From: Nitrospirota bacterium
GTDB taxonomy: Bacteria > Nitrospirota > Nitrospiria > Nitrospirales > UBA8639
Length of the DNA stretch: 35,646 bases
Reading direction: 5' to 3'
Assembly (NCBI GenBank): GCA_003695915.1
Contig: RFGF01000121.1
Span: 1-35,646, forward strand
Positions 17,494 through 26,910 of this stretch are shown here, in pieces (position 1 is the stretch's first letter; each line of letters opens with the position of its first letter). The notes beneath the pieces were generated by a model. The model searched no databases, was not told where the DNA came from, and saw only the letters and a list, made by a program, of their open reading frames with translations. Made by a program: the position numbers and the translations under genes.

Positions 17494-18624
17494 ATGCTGC
17501 GTACCGCATCGATCAGGCTGGAGGCGACCCCGCAACAGTCTGCCGCGTTGCATGCGCTGCGCTCGGCGTATGCCGATGCTTGCAATCTCCTTGTGTCCGT
17601 TGTGCGCGCGCATCGGGTGGCGCTGCACCAACGCGCCTACACGATGCTGCGCCAGAACACGCCGCTTGGCGCCCAGATGTGCTGCAACGCCATTTTCTCG
17701 GTGTGCAAGGCATACCGGGCGCAGAAGGCGCTGGGGCGGATCAAAAGCGACGCGCCGGTCCCCAACATCCGCTTCGACCGCGCATCGGTGCACTTCGATC
17801 AGCGCACCTACACCCTCAAGGGCGAGACCGTCTCGCTCAACACCCTTTGCAGCCGCATCGCGGTTCCGATGCGCCTGGGTGAGCACCAGCGCCAAATCCT
17901 CAAATCCGGCCAGGCAAAAGAAGCCGAACTCCTCGTTCGCAAAAAGCGCTGGGACTTCAACCTCGTCGTTGAGTCCAGCGACAAGGAACCGGTGGCATCC
18001 GGCCCCGGAGTGGGGGTGGATGTCGGAGAAAACACCCTCGCCGCCCCAAGCACGGGCAAGGTCTTTGGCGGCGGGAAGTTGCGCGACAAACGCGACCGCT
18101 ACCTTGCCCTGCGCCGCCGTCTTCAGTCCAACGGCAGCCAAAGCGCCAAACAAAAGCTCCGGCAGGTCTCTGGCAAAGAAGCGCGGCGTAGCCATCACAT
18201 CAACCACGAAACGAGCAAGGCGATTGTCGAAGAAGCGAAGCGACTTGGCGTTGCCAAGATCGTAATGGAAGACTTGACGCATATCCGTGAGCGGATCAAG
18301 GCAGGCAAGCGCGTACGTGCAAGACTCCACCGCTGGGCCTTCCGGCAGCTTCAGACCTTCGTCGAGGACAAAGCAAAAGCCGCTGGCATCGCAGTCGAGG
18401 ATGTCGAGCCGGCCTACACGAGCCAGACCTGTTCTTGCTGCGGCGGACTCGGCCAACGTGTCAAGCATCGTTTCGTGTGCGGACACTGTGGTTTCCGGGC
18501 GCACAGCGACGTGAATGCGAGTCGAAATCTTGCCCGGATAGGCGGGACTGCCGTCCCGTCTAGGGCGGTCGTACATACGCCTGATGTGGGGAGTGCGGAT
18601 AACCATGTCTGCGCTTCACAATAA
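17494..18624 (+). CDS. tnpB: TnpB, RNA-guided DNA endonuclease (Cas12 ancestor)
   Basis: A protein of 376 residues. The N-terminal part is the OrfB helix-turn-helix/WED-like region (ASIRLEATPQQSAALHALRS). The RuvC domain is complete: Asp176 in GVGVDVGENTLAAP, Glu259 in IVMEDLTHIRERI, and Asp339 in HSDVNASRNLARI. Between the last two is the zinc ribbon CSCCGG...FVCGHCGF, and before it YTSQTCSCCG. TnpB proteins use an omega-RNA from the element's right end to cut DNA next to a target-adjacent motif, which helps the element persist. All catalytic positions are present, so it is predicted to be active, unlike TnpA. It probably shares a transcript with tnpA. The 3' end of the gene and the hairpin after it should encode the omega-RNA. 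Confidence 0.93.
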   Translation: MLRTASIRLEATPQQSAALHALRSAYADACNLLVSVVRAHRVALHQRAYTMLRQNTPLGAQMCCNAIFSVCKAYRAQKALGRIKSDAPVPNIRFDRASVHFDQRTYTLKGETVSLNTLCSRIAVPMRLGEHQRQILKSGQAKEAELLVRKKRWDFNLVVESSDKEPVASGPGVGVDVGENTLAAPSTGKVFGGGKLRDKRDRYLALRRRLQSNGSQSAKQKLRQVSGKEARRSHHINHETSKAIVEEAKRLGVAKIVMEDLTHIRERIKAGKRVRARLHRWAFRQLQTFVEDKAKAAGIAVEDVEPAYTSQTCSCCGGLGQRVKHRFVCGHCGFRAHSDVNASRNLARIGGTAVPSRAVVHTPDVGSADNHVCASQ

Positions 18625-18626
18625 AG

Positions 18627-18646
18627 CCTGCGACTGCAGTCGCGGG
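18627..18646 (+). repeat. Right-end hairpin of the IS200/IS605 element
   Basis: CCTGCGAC-TGCA-GTCGCGGG forms an 8-bp stem (one T-G wobble) two bases after the tnpB stop. It resembles the left-end hairpin and should form the 3' scaffold of a TnpB omega-RNA; the flanking sequence after it (from about 18647) would be the guide. Confidence 0.75.
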
Positions 18647-18660
18647 TTATTTACGTTCTA

Positions 18661-19718
18661 TCTCTCAAAAAGAGTATGGCGCGACGAACCATCGGCCGCG
18701 CATGGGTACCGTGATCCAGCCCCTTCTTCTGTTGTCACACACGAGGGCGATCGACACGATACATCGGGTGGTTTCCACCCAAGACTTCTCCATTGGTGAG
18801 CCGTTTAATTGGCGACGCTGGATAACCGGTGAGCGCGAGAAGCTCCGTGGAAGGCCCATGTGAGCTCTGCTCCCACTATAAACACCGGGGACCGATAAAA
18901 CAACTAGAGGAAAAAGAAGAGCGTGCCGCCCAAGGCGCCGCAGCATGTCGTAAGGGATCGCGCAAAATATCCGCGAACACCAGCTTGGAGATCGCAAACA
19001 GCGTCGCCTCAAGCAGGAAGCCGACCAGCACAGGCCGCGTCTCCATCGCTTTGGCGGGAAAGAGTGGATAGAACACCATAACCAGCGTCGCGGGAAGAGG
19101 AGCCAACCGCGCTGAACTCATGCATTTAATTGAGAAGCCGGTGCATGGCAAGGCTTTGGACGGCAGCACCGAGCCATTCAATACCCACCACCCACCGTCA
19201 TGATGATCAACCGCGATAAGGAAAACATGCGCACAACATCCAGACGTTTTCCATGAAGGCGGGAACGCGACCGATTGACACCAAACACACCTGTGAAGAC
19301 ATACCGAACGGAACCGAACCGCAGGCTGCGGAGATGAAAAAACCAAACCATCCATTACCCCTCACGGACGCCGATTGGCGACAAGCTGGGATAACGCGTC
19401 AAAGAAGCCTGAGGTGTTCCCGGCAAAAGATGCTCGAGGATTTCTTGCACTCAAGCGAGCGCCCGCTCTGAATCACAAGGTGCGCCTGAGCCCTGACACG
19501 GCCAGCCGCGCAAGCAGCATAGAAGACAACAAATCTCATGACAATCCCGACGCCAGAAAACTGCCGTTGTCGGCAAAAATTTGGCGACGGCCCACGCGAT
19601 CAGTCGCAGGATCTGTTGTTGAGTTCGATCCGATTCATCACCGGTTCTCGAATCCAACCAGCAAGAACAACCGTCATGATCCCATGTTCGGCTCGGCGCG
19701 AGGGACGCCCTGTTCGGC
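18661..19718. other. Gene-poor stretch between the IS element and malQ
   Basis: No intact gene is convincing. Apart from the possible membrane-protein remnant at 18880-19120, the open frames on both strands lack ribosome binding sites and known motifs. Confidence 0.4.
18880..19120 (-). pseudogene. Possible remnant of a small membrane protein
   Basis: On the minus strand a frame reads LPATLVMVFYPLFPAKAMET followed by RPVLVGFLLEATLFAISKLV and FADILRDPL. It then degenerates, while another frame continues hydrophobically (GALGGTLFFFL). Two hydrophobic helices and a shift between frames suggest a decayed membrane protein. No ribosome binding site was found and no family is recognised; chance open frame is the alternative. 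Confidence 0.3.
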
Positions 19719-21944
19719 TCAATCGGTCAGAGGGCTGCGATGATTGTTCCGCAACGACATGGCGCGCCGTTCCCGGTGCACAGCACGAAGCAATCGAGCG
19801 ACGACGGGATCCTTCATCCATTGCTCCAGCGGTCGCTCGAGCTTGAGCTGCCACGACGGATACGCCGCAACGGGAATTCCCGGAAAATTTGGGGCCTCAC
19901 GTTCACCGACGAGATCTTCGAGAGTCACAATGACCAACCGAGAAGGTGTCCGAGCCACATAACGATAGAGAGCTTCGCACAAGTCATCCGGACATATCGA
20001 CGGAACCGCATCGAGAGCATAACCGGGCGGCAGCAGACCTGTTCGATGGAGCGCCTCGAGCAGCGCGCGACGTTCGCGAGCTCGCTGCGCACGAGCGTCT
20101 CGAAGTGCACGGGCAGTGGGATACAGGCCCAATCGCGCTTTAATCTCGATGTCTCGTCCGTCCCAGAACCCGCGAATCGTGGGAAGATCATGGGTCGTCA
20201 CCGCCACGAGTGCCTGATCAGGAAAACGAGATGGCCGTCGAACCCTTCCGCTGGGCGTGTGTTCGAAGAGCAGCACGCGGTAGGAGAGCATACCTCTTTG
20301 CCTCAACCGTCTTCGTATCTCAGACGTTACCGTTCCCAAGTCCTCCCCGACGACCATGACCCGAGCCCGCATGCTTTCCAGTGCCACGATGGCCAACAAT
20401 TCTTCGGCCGGATATCGAACGTAGACACCATCGGCATTCGAAGCCTGATCGGGAATCCAAAACAATCGAAACAGGCCCATGACATGATCCAGACGAAGCA
20501 CCCCGCCATATCGCATGGTGCGTCGAATCGTTTCGATAAACAACTCGTACCCATGGGCACGCAGTTGTCGAGGATTGAAAGGAACGAGACCCCAGTTTTG
20601 GCCCTGGAGGTTGAAGGCATCGGGAGGGGCGCCGATCGACATGCCGTGAGCCAGCTGGCTTTGAAACATCCAGGCATCTGCACCGCCAGGATGAATGCCG
20701 ATCGGCAAATCGTGATAGAGCTTCAATCCGACTCCGGCTCGCTGGGCCGCCTGATCCGCAACACCAAGCTGTGTGTCGCACAGCCATTGCAGGTATTGGT
20801 GAAATTGAACCTCTTTGGCGTATGCAGCACAGAACGCATCCAACATGGGCGCATTCGGCGTCCGGTACTCGGGTGGCCAGCAAGACCAGGGAGTACCATC
20901 AAAACGGTCCATCAGCGCTTGAAAAACCGCGAAGCGCTGCAATACGGGGCCGCCATGCTTCACGAATCGTCGAAAGGCGCGTGCACGCGCCGTGCGCTGA
21001 TCGAGATGCCGGATACAAAACTCGTTGTAGAGCGGTTCCAAGACTTGCCGCTTGATCGACCGGACGGCGGCATAATCGACGGTGTCGCGTTCGCGCAAGG
21101 ACGCCAAGGCATGACGAAGCGGAGACCGAATGACACGACGACGGATTCGTTCTGAGCGCTGAAACTCCGGAATAGCCGTGATGTCTAAATACATCGGATC
21201 GAGAAACAAGCGACTGGATGGAGAATAAGGACTGATCACGCCCGGCATCCCGGCACACAACGGATTTACCCCGACCGTATCCGCGCGATGCTCTCCCGCC
21301 CACTGGATGACGCGTCGCAGATCGGAAAAATCACCGCATCCCCAATTGGTCGCGGATCGCAGCGTAGCCAGTTGTAATGTCATCCCCCACATACGCCGAG
21401 TGCTTCGAGGAAGATAGCACTTCGGCGGAGGCGCAATGACGAGTGCGCGTCCATCGATTGTGCGGTCGCTCGTGGAGGCACGGATATGCAGTTGATAGTA
21501 GCCTGGCGGAGCACAAGCAGGAAACGGCAGCACCACACGTCCGTAACGCTGACCGTTGACCATCTTGACATCCTGGATGCGACACGAGCGCCCACGATGG
21601 TGAAACTGGCGAATGTCACCGGCATCGTTTTGCACCGTTCCTTCAATGACCAGGCGATCCAGCCCTATCTCGTCAAGAGGAAGCGACAGCGTAAGAGACT
21701 GTATCGAGGAGGAATAGACGATCACGGGCTCGACGACTCTTCGCCACTCTTGGACCAGCACTTCGGCCAGCGCCTTGCGCACGTCATTGACCGTCGCACT
21801 TGTTACGCCGAGAGATTCCAACACCGCACGCAGCGTATGGGCGGGGACCGCTCGTTTACGATGGAGCCCGTCACGATACTCGATCAGAAGACCGAAACGT
21901 CGGGCCAACGCTCGGAGAAGCATTTCAAAGGCTGGATCGGTCAC
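19719..21944 (-). CDS. malQ: 4-alpha-glucanotransferase (amylomaltase), GH77
   Basis: This cytosolic enzyme transfers alpha-1,4-glucan segments between maltodextrins. Its 741 residues fit the long MalQ type with an N-terminal extra domain (about residues 1-170). The catalytic barrel shows WGMTLQLATLRSATNWGCGD near 185 and GVNPLCAGMPGVISPYSPSS near 225. The nucleophile Asp lies in GVLRLDHVMGLFRLFWIP near 485, the acid/base Glu in VVGEDLGTV near 533, and the third carboxylate in VTTHDLPTIRGFWDGRD near 586. All three catalytic residues are present. The frame begins at a GTG at 21944 without a clear ribosome binding site; an ATG seven codons later is possible. With glgX 1.1 kb away it fits glycogen or maltodextrin turnover. 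A long opposite-strand frame is a shadow of this high-GC gene. Confidence 0.93.
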   Translation of the reverse strand: MTDPAFEMLLRALARRFGLLIEYRDGLHRKRAVPAHTLRAVLESLGVTSATVNDVRKALAEVLVQEWRRVVEPVIVYSSSIQSLTLSLPLDEIGLDRLVIEGTVQNDAGDIRQFHHRGRSCRIQDVKMVNGQRYGRVVLPFPACAPPGYYQLHIRASTSDRTIDGRALVIAPPPKCYLPRSTRRMWGMTLQLATLRSATNWGCGDFSDLRRVIQWAGEHRADTVGVNPLCAGMPGVISPYSPSSRLFLDPMYLDITAIPEFQRSERIRRRVIRSPLRHALASLRERDTVDYAAVRSIKRQVLEPLYNEFCIRHLDQRTARARAFRRFVKHGGPVLQRFAVFQALMDRFDGTPWSCWPPEYRTPNAPMLDAFCAAYAKEVQFHQYLQWLCDTQLGVADQAAQRAGVGLKLYHDLPIGIHPGGADAWMFQSQLAHGMSIGAPPDAFNLQGQNWGLVPFNPRQLRAHGYELFIETIRRTMRYGGVLRLDHVMGLFRLFWIPDQASNADGVYVRYPAEELLAIVALESMRARVMVVGEDLGTVTSEIRRRLRQRGMLSYRVLLFEHTPSGRVRRPSRFPDQALVAVTTHDLPTIRGFWDGRDIEIKARLGLYPTARALRDARAQRARERRALLEALHRTGLLPPGYALDAVPSICPDDLCEALYRYVARTPSRLVIVTLEDLVGEREAPNFPGIPVAAYPSWQLKLERPLEQWMKDPVVARLLRAVHRERRAMSLRNNHRSPLTD

Positions 21945-22444
21945 GAGATGATTTGGACTCGAACGTATGGAGGCCGGTCTGCCATGCTGCCAGGACTCAC
22001 AGATCGTCGACGATGTGGCTTAGTCAACGTGCGTTAAAAGCCGATCGGCGTCGAACGCGATAGGCATCGAACCACACATCGGAGTCGTTTGCCTTTCGAG
22101 TTCGTTCCTTGCCTTGAGCATAGCATACCTGAGAGTTCTGCCAAGTGACGGCATTCAGGTTCTCATTGCCGCTCCTATCGGCCATGCTCGGGATTCGTCA
22201 TTTCCTTATCAATAGTTTCGTCATGAGCGAGACGCGATAACCCTCTCGAGGACCCTATAATTGGACTCTTGCCTCTTGCGCTCGTTACAATGAGCTTGGT
22301 AAAGTTCTGCAGCAAAAGACGTTCGCAGCCCAAGCTCGGGTGAGTGCCGGAACAGCATGTTGAATGGATCGTTGTGCTGATTGCGCCGTGACAATCGGCG
22401 CGTATGAGGTTTCTTGATCTCTCGCATACGAAAGGAGTCGACTT
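21945..22444. other. Intergenic region between malQ and the YtxH-like gene
   Basis: About 500 bases without a supported gene. It should contain the promoters for malQ (minus) and the YtxH-like gene (plus). The short minus-strand frame at 22221-22427 has no ribosome binding site and no family character. Confidence 0.45.
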
Positions 22445-22684
22445 ATGGACAATGATTCTCGTTTGATCGTCTTTGCTGGCATTTCATTTCTTGTAGGAAT
22501 TATGGTCGGAACAGGATTGGGCTTGCTTCTTGCCCCCCAATCCGGAAGCCGAACCCGTCGCCAAATCCGAAATATGGTCGAGGATGCAGGAGAGCGTGTC
22601 AGCGAATTGGCAGAAGATGCGAAAGAAACCGTATCGGAAATGGTCGAACGCGGCAAAAAACTCGTCAGCGAGCGGATGTCTTGA
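22445..22684 (+). CDS. YtxH-domain protein
   Basis: A small protein of 79 residues: an N-terminal membrane helix (LIVFAGISFLVGIMVGTGLG) leads into LLLAPQSGSRTRRQIRNMVE, the signature of the YtxH/GvpP-like family, then a long amphipathic helix (SELAEDAKETVSEMVERGKK). Relatives are induced by general stress and starvation in several bacteria; the biochemical role is unknown. AAGGAG lies 9 bases before the ATG. It precedes tatA by 91 bases in the same orientation, perhaps by chance. Confidence 0.85.
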   Translation: MDNDSRLIVFAGISFLVGIMVGTGLGLLLAPQSGSRTRRQIRNMVEDAGERVSELAEDAKETVSEMVERGKKLVSERMS

Positions 22685-22775
22685 TCAGGCATCGTCTCTG
22701 AACTCACAGCATAATCTGGCTATGTCATGCTTTTAAGAACAAAGAGGCGACCTCACATAATCGAGGAGGTGACGT

Positions 22776-23051
22776 ATGTTCGGATCATTCGGATTTATGG
22801 AATTGCTACTGATTTTAATCATCGTGCTGATTATTTTCGGAGCAGGCAAATTGCCTCAACTCGGCGAGGGGTTAGGGAAAGCGATCAAAGGGTTTAAAAA
22901 GAGCGTCAATGAACCCGATGCTGTCGACGTCACGGCCTCATCGGCAACACCGGAGCCGACCCCGGCGCAATTGCCTCCAGCAGAATCTTCTCCGGATTCG
23001 ACGGTCGGCGCCGGTCAGCCTAGAACGGAATCTCCCCAACCGTCTGCCTAA
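22776..23051 (+). CDS. tatA: Sec-independent translocase subunit TatA
   Basis: TatA forms the pore of the twin-arginine export system, which moves folded proteins across the inner membrane. The 91-residue product has a short N-terminal segment, one membrane helix ([14 protein letters not shown]), the hinge [19 protein letters not shown] and an amphipathic helix (GFKKSV), followed by a Pro/Ser-rich acidic tail. The conserved F-G motif is present. The start has a strong GGAGG 7 bases upstream. No tatB or tatC lies in the window. TatA/E-type is favoured over TatB by the length and the GAGKLP motif. Confidence 0.92.
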   Translation: MFGSFGFMELLLILIIVLIIFGAGKLPQLGEGLGKAIKGFKKSVNEPDAVDVTASSATPEPTPAQLPPAESSPDSTVGAGQPRTESPQPSA

Positions 23052-23086
23052 ACGAAAGACAGCGATGAAGCGCCTTGGCCCGGTGT

Positions 23087-25231
23087 TTATCCGGACGACC
23101 CTTTGTGTGCTTCCCGAAGTTCAAGCAAAACGACTGAGCGAGGTCCCAACGCGTATTTTTGACCGCCTCGATACGTTCGTTTCTTGTCCGCCAGCTCAAA
23201 GGTATCCACGATCACCTCCCAACGCACTTCGCGCTTATGCGCCGGAAGCACAAATGGCACTTCCTCGTGATGAGCATTGAGCAGCCATAAAAACGTCTCG
23301 TCGCGGATGGGTTTGCCATTCGTGTCTTTTTCCTCGATCGCATCACCGGCAAGGCGGATGCCGATGGTGCGAAACCCTTGGTTCCATTCTTCATCGCTCA
23401 TTTCCTTCCCAAGGGCATTGAACCAGGCGAGGTCTTTCACTTCCGATCCGCGGATATGCCGGCCCTGGAAAAAGCGGCGACGCCGAAATACCGGATGCCG
23501 TTTCCTCGTGGCGATCATCTCGCGAGTGAATTCGAGCAGTTGCAATTGGGGTTTGGTGAGATTCCAGTCATACCAACTGATCTCGTTGTCTTGGCAATAG
23601 GCGTTGTTGTTGCCATTTTGCGTCCGACTGATTTCATCGCCCCCGCAGAGCATCGGCACTCCTTGCGAGAGCAAGAGCGTAGCCAGGAAATTCCGTTTTT
23701 GGCGTTCGCGGAGCCGATTGATTTCCGGATCATCTGTCGGACCCTCTACCCCACAATTCCAACTGAGATTGTCGTCGGTGCCATCGCGGTTGTCTTCCAA
23801 ATTCGCCTCGTTGTGCTTGTGGTTATAGGAGACGAGATCGTTGAGCGTAAACCCATCGTGCGCAGTGATAAAATTGATACTGGCAAATGGTTGTCGCCCG
23901 CTGGCCCCGTACAAATCGCTGCTCCCCGTCAAACGGTAGGCCACTTCCCCGAGCACCCCGCCGTCTCCTCGCCAAAATCGACGGATGGCATCTCGATACT
24001 TTCCGTTCCACTCGGCCCACCCTGGTGGAAAATTTCCGACTTGATATCCGCCCTCCCCCAAATCCCAGGGCTCAGCGATTAACTTGACCTGCGAGAGCAC
24101 TGGGTCTTGATGAATGATGTCGAAAAAGGCGCTGAGTCGATCGACATCGTGCAGTTCCCGCGCCAGGGCTGAAGCCAAATCGAAGCGAAAGCCGTCAACA
24201 TGCATCTCACAGACCCAATAGCGCAAACTATCCATGATCAATTGCAGCGCACGGGGATGTCTGACATTGAGCGTATTGCCGCATCCGGTATAGTCCATGT
24301 AATACCGAGGCTGATCGGGAACCAATCGATAATAGGAAGCATTATCGATCCCCCGGAATGACAACGTTGGCCCCAAATGATTCCCTTCCGCGGTGTGGTT
24401 ATACACGACATCCAAAATCACCTCGATGCCGGCGCTATGGAGGGTTTTTACCATCGTCTTGAATTCTTGGACCATTCGTCCGGGTTCCTGATAGGCCGAG
24501 AACCGGACATCGGGGGCGAAGAAGCCGATCGTGTTATACCCCCAATAATTGGTCAACCCCTTATCGGCCAAAAACTTATCCGTCACTGAGTGATGCACCG
24601 GCAACAACTCGACGGCCGTCACTCCCAGTTCTTGCAAATACTCGATCATCGGTGGACTGGCAAAACCGGCGTAGGTTCCGCGCAGCGGCTCCGGCACATC
24701 AGGGTGGCGTTTCGTAAAGCCTTTCACATGGACTTCATAAATCACCGTTTGCGACCACGGTGTCTGAAGCGGTCGATCGGCTCCCCATGAAAAGGCCTGC
24801 TCGATGACCACCGATTTGGGCACATTGCCGGCATTGTTACGGTCATCGTAAGAAAGATCTTCTGCCGGATCACCGATCCGGTAGCCAAACATGGCGTCCG
24901 ACCACTGCACGAGACCCGACAACGCCTTGGCGTAGGGATCGATCAAGAGCTTCGAGGGATTGAAGCGATGGCCAGCATTGGGATCATACGGCCCATGCAC
25001 ACGGTATCCGTACAACTGGCCAGGCCGTACGTCGGAAATGTAGACATGCCAAACTTGATCGGTCCGCTCTTCCAGGCGAATGCGCACGGTTTCTTTATCC
25101 TGAAGAGGATGATCGAAAAGGCACAGGTCGACAGCCGTAGCATTTTCAGAAAAAATCGCAAAATTGACGCCTTCGCCATCCCAGGTCGCCCCGAGCGGAT
25201 ACGGCCACCCCGGTCGAAGCCTCAAGGCCAT
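23087..25231 (-). CDS. glgX: Glycogen debranching enzyme GlgX (isoamylase-type, GH13)
   Basis: This cytosolic alpha-1,6-glucosidase trims branches of phosphorylase-limited glycogen. It has 714 residues with an N-terminal CBM48 domain ([20 protein letters not shown]) and a GH13 barrel. Catalytic regions: [10 protein letters not shown] near 278, nucleophile Asp in [17 protein letters not shown] near 347, acid/base Glu in [18 protein letters not shown] near 387, and the third Asp in [20 protein letters not shown] near 458. This is followed by [20 protein letters not shown], typical of GlgX/TreX. The ATG at 25231 fits the start of the CBM48 domain, with weak AAAGG before it. It converges with tatA (gap 35 bases) and works with MalQ in glycogen breakdown. 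TreX-type specificity cannot be excluded. Confidence 0.94.
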   Translation of the reverse strand: MALRLRPGWPYPLGATWDGEGVNFAIFSENATAVDLCLFDHPLQDKETVRIRLEERTDQVWHVYISDVRPGQLYGYRVHGPYDPNAGHRFNPSKLLIDPYAKALSGLVQWSDAMFGYRIGDPAEDLSYDDRNNAGNVPKSVVIEQAFSWGADRPLQTPWSQTVIYEVHVKGFTKRHPDVPEPLRGTYAGFASPPMIEYLQELGVTAVELLPVHHSVTDKFLADKGLTNYWGYNTIGFFAPDVRFSAYQEPGRMVQEFKTMVKTLHSAGIEVILDVVYNHTAEGNHLGPTLSFRGIDNASYYRLVPDQPRYYMDYTGCGNTLNVRHPRALQLIMDSLRYWVCEMHVDGFRFDLASALARELHDVDRLSAFFDIIHQDPVLSQVKLIAEPWDLGEGGYQVGNFPPGWAEWNGKYRDAIRRFWRGDGGVLGEVAYRLTGSSDLYGASGRQPFASINFITAHDGFTLNDLVSYNHKHNEANLEDNRDGTDDNLSWNCGVEGPTDDPEINRLRERQKRNFLATLLLSQGVPMLCGGDEISRTQNGNNNAYCQDNEISWYDWNLTKPQLQLLEFTREMIATRKRHPVFRRRRFFQGRHIRGSEVKDLAWFNALGKEMSDEEWNQGFRTIGIRLAGDAIEEKDTNGKPIRDETFLWLLNAHHEEVPFVLPAHKREVRWEVIVDTFELADKKRTYRGGQKYALGPRSVVLLELREAHKGSSG

Positions 25232-25323
25232 GACGTTCGCCTTTGTGCATGGTGTCCAGTCATCGTCATGTTCATCTCGCTCCTCTCAATCACGATACGA
25301 ATCTCATCGTCCGCAAGGGAACA

Positions 25324-26805
25324 TTAACTGCGCGGCTTGGCGGGCATCGGCATGTCTGCAATCGCTTCATCCAAGTAGTGGTGCAGCAATGCGTCCTGAT
25401 CGACGGGAACGATCACGAGTTGACGCTGATCGAACGTATTGGCCCAATACAGGTAAGCCCACTCGAGGCTCGCTCCCGTTTCGACATGTAATTGACGCCC
25501 ATCGTGCTCTTGAAACGTGTGTTCTCGGTGCACAATTTTGTCGGGAAGAGCTTCCCAAATCCATTGCGCAACGGGGGTGTGATTTTCATACCACGGGAGA
25601 GGCTCTTCTGCCGTCGCTGGAACCGTACGCTGGCTCAACCATGCAATCAATTCCGCGCGATCGGAGGCTGTGCGTCTCTCCCACTGCGAGAGCAGTCGGG
25701 CAAACAAGGGGGCATCGATGGCGGCGCCGATGACGACACTTTCCACATCGTGCACATTGCTGACATAACAAAAGTGCAAAGCATTTTCCCATGTGCCGAC
25801 AGTCAACCGACAACGACCAAAACGCTGGGCATCGGCATCGACTGTCCGATGGGGAAAGAGGCGACACAAGCGCTGGCCGATCTGTCGTGCCTGCGCACCG
25901 GACACACAATATAAGCTGTCCCCTTCGCGAGGCTCCCATTGTTCGTCCCATTCCCAACGGGACGTTGGCGCATAGCTCACTTCATACAGCGGGCCATCGT
26001 CGATCAATTCGCCGAGGCTGTGGTACCGGATTAGAAAGGGTTTGGTATATAGCGACAAACCGCGAGCGCTCAGCGCCCGTTGAAGCAACACACGTCGCCC
26101 CAGATGCGTGGCTTTTTCGCAAAGCAACAGTCTTCCCTTGGCATCGAGAAGCCGACATAGGGCATCCAGACGAGTCTTGAGCCCCGTCCGCTCCTCGAGC
26201 ACGTGTTGATGATCGCAATCGGCAGCTCGATCAAAGGTCCGCCACGATCGACTTGGCATCCCTGGATCATGCTCGGCTTGGAACACGGCGTGTGTCGACA
26301 AAACGAGATCGAAGCGCAATGAATCCGGTCTCCATTCAGACAGGTCGGTCAACTCGAATCGCACATTGCGCACATGTCGTTTGCGGGCTTCTGCTGAGGC
26401 TGTAGCAATGGAAACTGGGGATCGATCGATTCCCACAAATTCGGTCTCCGGGAAGAGCGACGCATAATAAATGGTCAAGATTCCGACGCCGCATCCAACA
26501 TCCAATACGCGACATGCTGGCGCGATCCGGTCAGCCATCGTCGAACCAACCGTCATATAATAATCGTAATGCTGGCTGTGCAACGCTGGAAGAATCTGTG
26601 GGTGTGCGGCAAGGTCGTAAAAGGCTCGTTCGGCCTGAATGGATTCGCCTCGCTCTTGGCGCAATCGATCCAGTCTCTGCCGCTCATGCGCAGGAATCTG
26701 TTCGCGCTGCCATTGTTCGTACGCCGCGGCATCCGGGAATTGGCGGAGTCCCCACGACGCTAAATACTGTGCGAGCCTTGCCTGGTCGTTATGATGGGTT
26801 GGCAT
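25324..26805 (-). CDS. Class I SAM-dependent methyltransferase with a long C-terminal extension
   Basis: A protein of 493 residues. The Rossmann methyltransferase core spans roughly residues 85-250: motif I is RVLDVGCGVGILTIYYAS (glycine-rich SAM-binding loop), then TEFVGIDRSPVSIATASAEA with the acidic ribose-binding residue, and VRFELTDLSEW. The N-terminal 90 residues are helical and charged. The C-terminal about 240 residues (from GPLYEVSYAPTSRWEWDEQW onward) carry no known motif and may form a second domain. The substrate is unknown. No ribosome binding site is obvious before the ATG at 26805. It lies between the ProA-like gene and glgX on the same strand, with no functional link visible. 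Confidence 0.75.
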   Translation of the reverse strand: MPTHHNDQARLAQYLASWGLRQFPDAAAYEQWQREQIPAHERQRLDRLRQERGESIQAERAFYDLAAHPQILPALHSQHYDYYMTVGSTMADRIAPACRVLDVGCGVGILTIYYASLFPETEFVGIDRSPVSIATASAEARKRHVRNVRFELTDLSEWRPDSLRFDLVLSTHAVFQAEHDPGMPSRSWRTFDRAADCDHQHVLEERTGLKTRLDALCRLLDAKGRLLLCEKATHLGRRVLLQRALSARGLSLYTKPFLIRYHSLGELIDDGPLYEVSYAPTSRWEWDEQWEPREGDSLYCVSGAQARQIGQRLCRLFPHRTVDADAQRFGRCRLTVGTWENALHFCYVSNVHDVESVVIGAAIDAPLFARLLSQWERRTASDRAELIAWLSQRTVPATAEEPLPWYENHTPVAQWIWEALPDKIVHREHTFQEHDGRQLHVETGASLEWAYLYWANTFDQRQLVIVPVDQDALLHHYLDEAIADMPMPAKPRS

Positions 26806-26910
26806 GGTTGATCATACCGGGCTTTCTTGCTTTCCCATCATCGAATGTTTCTCTTCTCAATCGATGCCTAACGGCCGGCGCGATGGATGAATCTGAGCGA
26901 TCAACATGTG

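Larger units (their letters stand above)
17000..18660 (+). mobile_element. IS200/IS605-family element with tnpA and tnpB
   Basis: Two genes in tandem (Y1 transposase tnpA, RNA-guided nuclease tnpB) lie between two subterminal hairpins of closely related sequence (17009-17028 and 18627-18646). The layout is that of single-strand transposing elements, which have hairpins instead of inverted repeats. Exact ends are not determined, since cleavage sites must be inferred by comparison with other copies. The left hairpin lies only 18 bases from the start codon of the divergent MscS-like gene. Confidence 0.85.

Noticed and set aside
17103-18265. Plus-strand frames overlapping tnpA and tnpB in another phase
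   Set aside because: They are Arg/Ala-rich shadows of the transposase genes without family features.
16987-18606. 539-codon minus-strand open frame
   Set aside because: It is antisense to tnpA and tnpB, whose motifs are clear; its composition reflects GC-rich codon shadows.
19740-21155. 471-codon plus-strand open frame
   Set aside because: It lies exactly antisense to malQ, which has all catalytic motifs; the frame has no recognisable domain and no ribosome binding site.
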